A stretch of DNA of 60,606 bases from assembly GCF_000337695.1 (NCBI RefSeq), contig NZ_AOIA01000023.1, positions 1 to 60,606 on the forward strand, written 5' to 3'. Below, piece after piece: positions 54,692 through 60,606 of this stretch. A program made the translations under genes and the position numbers. Under the pieces are notes generated by a model. It was not told where the DNA came from and made no database searches. It was given only the letters and a program-made list of their open reading frames with translations. Every line of letters starts with the position of its first letter. Positions within the stretch are counted from its first letter, which is position 1. Source of the stretch: Natronococcus jeotgali DSM 18795. Its GTDB lineage: Archaea > Halobacteriota > Halobacteria > Halobacteriales > Natrialbaceae.

Positions 54692-55951
54692 ATGGCCAGT
54701 CAGCTGCGAGACGTCCGGGAGACGATCGCGACGTCTCCGGAGCCGTCCGATCCGTTCACCGACCTCCCGCGGCGGGAGTGGCGGGACGCCTTCTTCGCGC
54801 TCCCGGAGGCGGTTCGGGAGACGCTCGTCGCGGACATGGATCGGACCCAGCTAGAGCGGTTTATCGACCGACTCGATCCGGACGAAGTGACGGACGTTCT
54901 GGGGTACGCCGACGGGGAGACCCGCGAGGCGCTGCTCGCGACGCTGAACGCCCGACGCCGCGAGAAGATCGACTTCCTGCTGTCGTTCGATCCCGAGAGC
55001 GCGGCCGGGTTGATGAGCCTCGATTACGTCACCGTCGATCGGGATCGCGACTTCTCCGCGGTGACCGAGCGCGTTCGGCGCTTCGAGGAGCGAACGGGCC
55101 GCGTACCGACGATCTTCGTCACCGACGAGGACCGGCTCCTCGGCGAGCTCCCGGGTGTAGCGCTCTCGGTCGCCGATCCGCGGGCCGAGTCGATCGACGA
55201 CTACGTTCGGGAGACGCCCCACGTCCGGTACGACCGCGACGACGAGGAGGTGCTCGACGTGTTCCGGCGGAACCGCGAGCGAACCGTCGCCGTGCTCGAC
55301 GAGGACGGCGACGTTCTCGGCGTGATCCACGCCGACGATCTCCTGACGCTGCTCGAGGAGGCGCGGGGCGAAACCCTCTACGAGTTCACCGGGGTCGACG
55401 AGGAGGAGAGCGTCCTCGACGGGCCCGGCGAGAAGGTCAGGAGACGGTACAAGTGGCTGATTCTCAACCTCGGAACGGCGTTTATGGCCGCGGCGGTCGT
55501 CGGGCTGTTCGAGTCGACGATCGCGGCCGTCGCCATCCTCGCCGCCTACATGCCGGTTGTCGCCGGAATGGGAGGGAACGCCGGCACGCAGGCGATGGCG
55601 GTCACCGTCCGGGGGATCTCCCTGAACGAGGTCTCGCTCGACACCGGGAAACGCGTCGTCGTCAACGAGGCGATCGCCGGGGCGGTCAACGGCCTTATCA
55701 CGGGCGCGCTCGTCGCCGTCGTCGCGATCGCGTTCTCCTTCGCCGAGTTCGGGCTCCTCCTCGGCGCCGTGATCGGGATCTCGATGGTCGCGAACCTGGT
55801 GATCGCGGGCTTTTTCGGCGCGCTAACACCGCTCCTGCTCGATCGGCTCGGGATCGACCCGGCCACCTCCGCGACGATCTTCATCACGACCGCGACCGAC
55901 GTGCTGGGGTTTTTCGTCTTCCTCGGACTGGCCCGGGCAATCTTGCTGTAA
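54692..55951 (+). CDS. mgtE: Magnesium transporter MgtE
   Basis: This 419-residue channel has the MgtE layout: an N-terminal superhelical domain (to about 105), two CBS domains (about 105-235, MSLDYVTVDRD...VLDEDGDVLGVIHADDLLTLL) and five spans (from about 250). The pore region carries PVVAGMGGNAGTQAMAV. The CBS and N domains sense cytoplasmic Mg2+ and close the channel when it is high. The acidic connecting helix is present. Confidence 0.94.
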   Translation: MASQLRDVRETIATSPEPSDPFTDLPRREWRDAFFALPEAVRETLVADMDRTQLERFIDRLDPDEVTDVLGYADGETREALLATLNARRREKIDFLLSFDPESAAGLMSLDYVTVDRDRDFSAVTERVRRFEERTGRVPTIFVTDEDRLLGELPGVALSVADPRAESIDDYVRETPHVRYDRDDEEVLDVFRRNRERTVAVLDEDGDVLGVIHADDLLTLLEEARGETLYEFTGVDEEESVLDGPGEKVRRRYKWLILNLGTAFMAAAVVGLFESTIAAVAILAAYMPVVAGMGGNAGTQAMAVTVRGISLNEVSLDTGKRVVVNEAIAGAVNGLITGALVAVVAIAFSFAEFGLLLGAVIGISMVANLVIAGFFGALTPLLLDRLGIDPATSATIFITTATDVLGFFVFLGLARAILL

Positions 55952-55981
55952 GGGCGGTCGCGCCGAGACCCCGTCGATCGC

Positions 55982-57142
55982 CTACTCGGGGGTCAGCCGA
56001 ACGACCGGGGCGTCCGCGTCGTCGATCGCGACGTACAGCGCGCCCGTCCCGGGGTGAACCTCGACGTCCCGGATCCGCCACCCCCGCCCCTCGAGCAGCG
56101 GCTCGCGCTCCTCGACGTCGGTGCCGTCGACGGCGAACCGACCCAGGTACCCCCCGGCGAGGTTACCGACGAACAGATCGCCGGCCCACTCCTCGCTGTC
56201 GCCGTCGTAAAAGGTCATCCCCGCGGGCGGGAACCCCCCGGAGCCACACTCCCAGTGGTAGACCGGGTCGACGACGTCGTCGCGCTCGTGGGACTCCTCG
56301 CCGACGGGGTCGTCGGTCCCGTACCGACAGCCGTAGCCCGCGACGGGCCAGCCGTAGTTTCCCCCGGCCTCGACGACGTTGATCTCGTCGCCGTCTTCCT
56401 CGCCGTGCTCGGACTGCCAGATCGCGCCCGTCTCGGGGTGGACCGTCATCCCCTGGGCGTTGCGGTGCCCGTAGCTGAAGATCGCGCCCTCGACGCCGCT
56501 GTCGTCCGCGAACGGGTTGTCGTCGGGGACCGAGCCGTCCGGCTCGAGCCGCAGCGTCGATCCGAGCCCGGTGGTCCTGTCCTGGGCGACGTGGTCGGGG
56601 CCGAACGCCTTGGACTGGCGGTCGCCGACGGTGACGTAAACCGCGCCGTCCTCGCCGAAGACGACCCGGGAGCCGAAGTGGCCGTCCGAGTCGACGAACG
56701 GCTCGACGGCGTAGAGCTCCTCGAACCCCTCGAGGCGTCCCGCCTCGAGGTCGAGCTCGCCGCGGCCGAGGGCCGTCGTCGACTCGCCGTCGCTGCCGGC
56801 CGTCGCGTAGGTCAGATAGAGCCACGGCTCGTCCGGGAACCCGGGGTGGAAGGCGGCGTCGAGCAACCCGCCCTGGCCCTCCGCGTACACCTCCGGGGCG
56901 CCGTCGACGGCCTCGACGTCGCCGTCGTTCGGATCGAGAACCGAGAGTCACCCCTCCCGCTCGGTTACGAACAGCCGTCCGTCGTCCGGGAGGGCCGTCA
57001 GGCTCCAGGGGTGGGCGAAGCCGTCGCCGACCGCCTCGACCGCGAGGTCGTCGCCGTCGCCCGCCTCGAGCACGTCGGCACAGCCGGCGACGGTCGCCGC
57101 GAGCGCGCCGCCTCCAGCGGCCAGAATCGCGCGTCGGTTCAC
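55982..57142 (-). pseudogene. PQQ-type sugar dehydrogenase (sorbosone dehydrogenase-like), interrupted by in-frame TGA
   Basis: A 386-codon frame begins at GTG 57142 with a Tat lipoprotein signal (VNRRAILAAGGGALAATVAGC) and would encode a soluble beta-propeller dehydrogenase. Codon 65 is TGA (56950-56948), in the sequence LFVTEREG-stop-LSVLDPNDGD, and the same frame then continues unbroken to the end with GHFGSR, TVGDRQ, SYGHRNAQGM and EHGEEDGDEINVVEAGGNYGWP. A CGA (Arg) codon would restore it by one C-to-T change. It is a recent nonsense mutation or a sequencing error. The downstream part could be read from GTG 56890, without the signal. Confidence 0.85.
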
Positions 57143-57291
57143 GCGGGGGTCTCCGACCCTGGCGGGTAAAAAGCTTCCACGGCGGCTGCCGATCCCCCGC
57201 CTTCGCGAGCCGTCGGCTCGAGGGCGATCCGCCCGCTCCTGGCGGGATCTAACCGAATCAATAAAGGCTGACGGGTTCAACCTCAGAACAC

Positions 57292-58251
57292 ATGACAACG
57301 ACGCTCGGAACGGCGAGCGCGGACCCCGGCGAGATCGACACGGGCCGTCTCGAGGTCGGCGAGACTCGAGACGGGAGCCCGTTCGGGCTCCCCGTCGCCG
57401 TGGTAAACGGCGCGAAGTCGGGCAAGACCCTCTACATGCAGGCGGTAAGCGACGGCGACGAACTCCACGGCGTCGGCGTCGTTCGACGTGTCGTCCCGCA
57501 GCTCGATCCGACCGAACTCAGCGGCACGATCCTGATCGTCGGCATCGTCAACTACCACGCCTTCCAGGTGGCCGAGCACCGCAACCCGATCGACGACACG
57601 AAGATGAACCGGGCGTACCCGGGCAACGCCGCGGGAACCTCGAGCGAGCGGATCGCGGCCGCGACCTTCGAGGCGGCCACTCGCGCCGACCTCATCCTGG
57701 ATCTCCACCAGGGGTCGACCAGCCGAATGATCGACGAGGTCCGGGTTCGCTGTGGCACCCGCCACCGGCTCCACGGCGAGTGTCTCGAGCTGGCGAAGGT
57801 CTTCGGCTGCGGCTACATTCTCGACCAGAAAGGCCCCGAGGGCCAGCTCGCCCGCGCGGCGCCCGACGAGGGGATCCCGACCGTCGACCCCGAGCTCGGC
57901 GGCGCCGTCGGCTTGGACGAGAGCAGCGTCCGGAAGGGCGTCGAGGGCGTGTTCAACGTCTTGCGGTACTACGGCTTCCTCGAGGGCGAGCGCGATCCCG
58001 CCCCCCAGACCCGCGCGAAGGGGTTCGAACAGTTCGGCGCGCCCGCCGGCGGGCTCGTCGACCTCGAGCCGGAGCTCGGCGACCGCGTACGCGCCGGCGA
58101 CACGCTGTTTACCGTGACGACACCCTTTGGCGAGCCCAAGCAGACGGTGACCGCCGACAGCGACGGGATCCTCTGGCGGATCCGTCGGCTTCCGCAGGTC
58201 GCGACCGGGGAGTACGTCTGTTCGGTCGCGACGGACATCGACGAGTACTGA
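57292..58251 (+). CDS. Succinylglutamate desuccinylase/aspartoacylase-family protein
   Basis: This 319-residue zinc-hydrolase-family protein has NYHAFQ...HRNPIDDTKMNRAYPG, the zinc-binding LILDLHQGS and a C-terminal beta-rich lipoyl-like segment (DLEPELGDRVRAGDTLFTVTTPFG). The usual first zinc motif HGDE is SDGDE here, with Asp in place of His, so metal binding may differ. It is translationally coupled to the next gene (TGATG overlap), implying a shared pathway. TATA-like CAATAAAG is at 57259-57266. Confidence 0.82.
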   Translation: MTTTLGTASADPGEIDTGRLEVGETRDGSPFGLPVAVVNGAKSGKTLYMQAVSDGDELHGVGVVRRVVPQLDPTELSGTILIVGIVNYHAFQVAEHRNPIDDTKMNRAYPGNAAGTSSERIAAATFEAATRADLILDLHQGSTSRMIDEVRVRCGTRHRLHGECLELAKVFGCGYILDQKGPEGQLARAAPDEGIPTVDPELGGAVGLDESSVRKGVEGVFNVLRYYGFLEGERDPAPQTRAKGFEQFGAPAGGLVDLEPELGDRVRAGDTLFTVTTPFGEPKQTVTADSDGILWRIRRLPQVATGEYVCSVATDIDEY

Positions 58252-59396
58252 TGAGTGCCGATCTCACCTGCCCCGACTGCGGAACCGTCTACGCGGCCGG
58301 CCCCGACGAGCCGTGGCGCTGTGCCTGTGGCGCCCCCCTCGAGTTCGCCGACCGCCCGCTCCCCGAGGACCCGAGCGCGCTCGAACTCGAGCCCGGTCGC
58401 GGGCTCTGGAACTTCGAGCCGTGGCTCCCCCTCGAGGAGCGGGTCACCCTCGGCGAGGGCTTTACCCCGCTGGTCGACGCCCCTGGGTGGGACGCCGCCT
58501 TCAAACTCGAGTACGTCTTCCCGACGGGCTCGTTCAAGGATCGGGGCGCGACGACGACCCTCTCCCGGGCGGCCGAACTCGGCGTCGACCGGGTGCTCGA
58601 GGACTCCTCGGGCAACGCCGGCGCCGCGGTCGCGACGTACGCGGCCCGGGCGGGGATCGACGCGGAGATCTACGTCCCCGCAGACGTCAAGTCCGCGAAG
58701 CTGGGGGCGATCGAGCGAACGGGTGCCCGACCGGTTCGCGTCGAGGGGAGTCGGCAGGCCGTCACCGACGCCTGTATCGAGGCCGTCGAGGGAGCCGAGG
58801 ACGATCCCGGCGACGCCGAAGCGAACCCCGCCACCCGCCAGCCCGGCGCGGGCTGGTACGCCAGCCACGCCTGGAACCCCGCCTTCTACGCGGGGACGAT
58901 GACCTTCGCCTTCGAGATCGCGGCCCAGCGCGGCTGGACGGCGCCCGACGCCGTCGTGCTCCCCGTCGGCCACGGCACCCTGTTTCTGGGCGCCTACCGG
59001 GGCTTTTCGTTGCTGTACGAGGGCGGCGTCATCGACGAGATTCCGCGGCTGCTCGGCGGCCAGGAGGCGGGCTGTGCGCCGATCGCCGACGCCGTCGGCG
59101 ACGGGACCGCGACCGACCCCGACGAACCGTCCGTCGCCGACGGGATCCGGATCGCCGAGCCCGTCCGCCTCGAGGAGATCCGCGAGGCGATCGAGCGGAC
59201 CGACGGCGACGTCCTCGCCCTCGAGCCGTCGACGATCGAGGACGCCCTCGGGCGGCTCCACCGCGGCGGGTTCTACGTCGAGCCGACCTCCGCGGTCGCG
59301 CCGGCGGCCCTGGAGCGGTACCGGGAGCGCGGCGTCCTCGCTCGCGACGCCGACGTCGTCGTCCCGCTAACCGGCAGCGGACTGAAAATCGAGTGA
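58251..59396 (+). CDS. Threonine synthase-like PLP enzyme with N-terminal zinc ribbon
   Basis: This 381-residue fold-type II PLP enzyme has an N-terminal zinc ribbon (Cys7, Cys10, Cys24, Cys26), the PLP lysine Lys96 in GSFKDRG, and the phosphate-binding SSGNAG. The family includes threonine synthase, which makes threonine from phosphohomoserine, but related lyases share the motifs. The overlap with the aspartoacylase-like gene may mean a more specialised substrate. The terminal TGSGLKIE closes the PLP pocket. Confidence 0.83.
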   Translation: MSADLTCPDCGTVYAAGPDEPWRCACGAPLEFADRPLPEDPSALELEPGRGLWNFEPWLPLEERVTLGEGFTPLVDAPGWDAAFKLEYVFPTGSFKDRGATTTLSRAAELGVDRVLEDSSGNAGAAVATYAARAGIDAEIYVPADVKSAKLGAIERTGARPVRVEGSRQAVTDACIEAVEGAEDDPGDAEANPATRQPGAGWYASHAWNPAFYAGTMTFAFEIAAQRGWTAPDAVVLPVGHGTLFLGAYRGFSLLYEGGVIDEIPRLLGGQEAGCAPIADAVGDGTATDPDEPSVADGIRIAEPVRLEEIREAIERTDGDVLALEPSTIEDALGRLHRGGFYVEPTSAVAPAALERYRERGVLARDADVVVPLTGSGLKIE

Positions 59397-59442
59397 GGAT
59401 CGCGTTAGTTCCGCGATTTCTTCGCGCTCGAGTCGACCCGGG

Positions 59443-59703
59443 TTACGCGAACGTGAGACCCTTCTCGAGCTTCGCGTACAGCTCCTTCTGCTGGAAGTAC
59501 GCCGCGGCGCCCAGCAGCGTCGGCGCCCAGAGGCCGACGAACAGGCCGGCGACCTTGTCCTCCTTGAGGTAGAACAGGTACCACGAGTACGCGACCGACA
59601 GCGCGGCCATCACCGACACGGGATCCCCGGACGACATCGGGGTCTCCTCGAGGGCGTTCGATTCCTCGGTTTCGGCTTCGTCGGCTTCGGTTAGCGTCGT
59701 CAT
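59443..59703 (-). CDS. Small haloarchaeal membrane protein (86 aa)
   Basis: This 86-residue protein has an acidic N-terminus (MTTLTEADEAETEESNALEE) and two spans (VSVMAALSVAYSWYLFYL; VAGLFVGLWAPTLLGAAAYF), ending QQKELYAKLEKG. It is a recurrent haloarchaeal small protein of unknown function. ATG 59703 is preferred; ATG 59721 would add six residues. It is divergent from argS. Confidence 0.68.
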   Translation of the reverse strand: MTTLTEADEAETEESNALEETPMSSGDPVSVMAALSVAYSWYLFYLKEDKVAGLFVGLWAPTLLGAAAYFQQKELYAKLEKGLTFA

Positions 59704-59846
59704 GCACTCGCCGGAAGCCACAGCCGCGGTTGACGCTGCTGCCGGCGCATTCCGGGTTCGAGCGGAGATCGCCCGACGGTCGGCCGACGAACCGAGGCGG
59801 AACGAAACCCGACATTCCTTTACTTCCCCCCTGAATACGGGCGGGT

Positions 59847-60590
59847 ATGTTCCTCTCCCTACGCGCGGAGGTCGAGAGCGCCCTCGAGACGGCGCTCTCG
59901 ACGCTCGACTATCCGACCGACGATCTCGGGATCGAAGAACCGCCCGAGGACGTCGACAGCGTCCTCGCCTCGAGCGTGGCCTTCCGGCTGGCCGGCGAGG
60001 CCGGGGCCCCGCCGCCGCAGGTCGCCGCCGAACTCGCCGAAGAGATCGACGTCGACGAGCTAACGTACGTCGAGTCGATCCAGACCCAGGGACCGTACCT
60101 CAACTTCCTGCCGAGCGAGGCCTACCTCGAGTCGACCCTCGAGAGCGCGACGGCGGCCGACTACGGCGCCCTTGAGGACCGCGGGGAGAGCGTCGTCGTC
60201 GAGCACACGAGCGCGAACCCGACGGGACCGGTCCACGTCGGGCGCGCGCGGAACCCGATCATCGGCGACGCCGTCGCCAACCTGCTCGAGTACGCCGGCT
60301 ACGACGTCGACCGCCACTACTACGTCAACGACGCGGGCCGCCAGATGGCCGTCTTCACCTGGGCCTACGAGACGTTCGACGAGTCGGAGTTAGAGAGCGA
60401 GCCCGAACGGGACCGCCCGGAGTACGACCTCGTGCGCTACTACCGGAAGGGCAACGCCTTCCTCGAGAACGCTCCCGAGGACGAGGTCGCTGACGCCGAG
60501 GCCGAGATCGAGTCGATCATGCAGGGCCTCGAGGAAGGCGACGACGAGGCCTACGAGCGGGTCAGCGAGGTCGTCGATCAGGTGCTGGGC
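59847..60590 (+). CDS. argS: Arginyl-tRNA synthetase (partial, 5' 248 codons)
   Basis: The first 248 codons of a class I aminoacyl-tRNA synthetase are present. The N-terminal Add-1 tRNA-binding domain spans 1-100 and the Arg/ATP site opens with [18 protein letters not shown], where HVGR is the HIGH motif. The rest, including KMSKS, is missing because the contig ends in adapter right after codon 248. The TATA-like TCCTTTACTT (59816-59825) lies just upstream. The promoter and start agree with a leaderless mRNA. Confidence 0.95.
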
Positions 60591-60606
60591 CTGTCTCTTA
60601 TACACA
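60591..60606. other. Nextera/Tn5 mosaic-end adapter residue
   Basis: The last 16 bases, CTGTCTCTTATACACA, equal the start of the 19-base Tn5 mosaic end used in transposase library kits. They interrupt argS in frame and are not genomic. Confidence 0.97.

Noticed and set aside
60390-60605. Minus-strand frame at the right end starting YKRQ
   Set aside because: Its start comes from adapter sequence and it lies antisense to argS.

Overview
The window is one contiguous piece of a haloarchaeal chromosome, most likely a Natrialbales-type organism. The DNA is GC-rich, the proteins are acidic (Asp/Glu-rich), and most promoters are TATA-like sequences 24-34 bases upstream of the start codon, as expected for leaderless mRNAs. 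Many genes are haloarchaeal hallmarks: an RNB-only RNase R, archaeal SepF, thermosome, Orc1/Cdc6, Trm1, eL40, Tsr3, HalOD1, DUF7344 and TrmB regulators. Both ends cut genes. The right end finishes in 16 bases of Nextera/Tn5 adapter, so the end of this contig is an assembly artefact.

Layout. 1-16.7 kb is mostly housekeeping: a partial HTH regulator, mutL, a subtilisin, rtcA, kdgK, a flavin disulfide reductase, Hsp20, RNase R, a PUA protein, sepF, citrate synthase and ilvA. At 16.77 kb a tRNA-Ser(GGA) is followed by a second copy of its 3' end, an attachment-site scar. 17.1-18.2 kb holds a DUF7331 peptide and an SRAP protein with an unusual insertion.

18.2-29.8 kb is the most distinctive region. 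It combines a Fe(III)-type ABC permease and binding protein, a Tat-exported gluconate-dehydrogenase-like subunit with a GMC flavoenzyme, a GT2 and a GT-C glycosyltransferase, a reversibly-glycosylated-polypeptide (GT75-like) protein, a flippase-like membrane protein and a sugar-nucleotide epimerase. Five copies of a dyad TTAGG(T/C)NN(A/G)CCTAA lie at its promoters, which suggests a single DtxR-type iron-responsive regulon joining iron uptake, a surface redox pair and glycan assembly.

29.9-35.4 kb has thermosome, a YihY-family protein, trm1 and a SWIM protein. 35.4-38.5 kb is a less GC-rich regulator patch: a HalOD1 protein, two divergent TrmB paralogues around palindromes, and a DUF7344 HTH. 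A CotA-like multicopper oxidase follows. 40.6-42.9 kb is a replication origin: orc1, eight direct copies of an origin repeat (core TGCCGCTGTAT), an AT-rich stretch, a 24-bp tandem repeat array and one inverted copy on the far side.

43-60.6 kb returns to core and conserved genes: hisH, family 4 UDG, DUF99, L40e, tsr3, a large Rieske fusion, a rhodanese-MBL fusion, mgtE, a PQQ-type sugar dehydrogenase broken by one in-frame TGA, an aspartoacylase-like protein coupled to a threonine-synthase-like enzyme, and the 5' part of argS.
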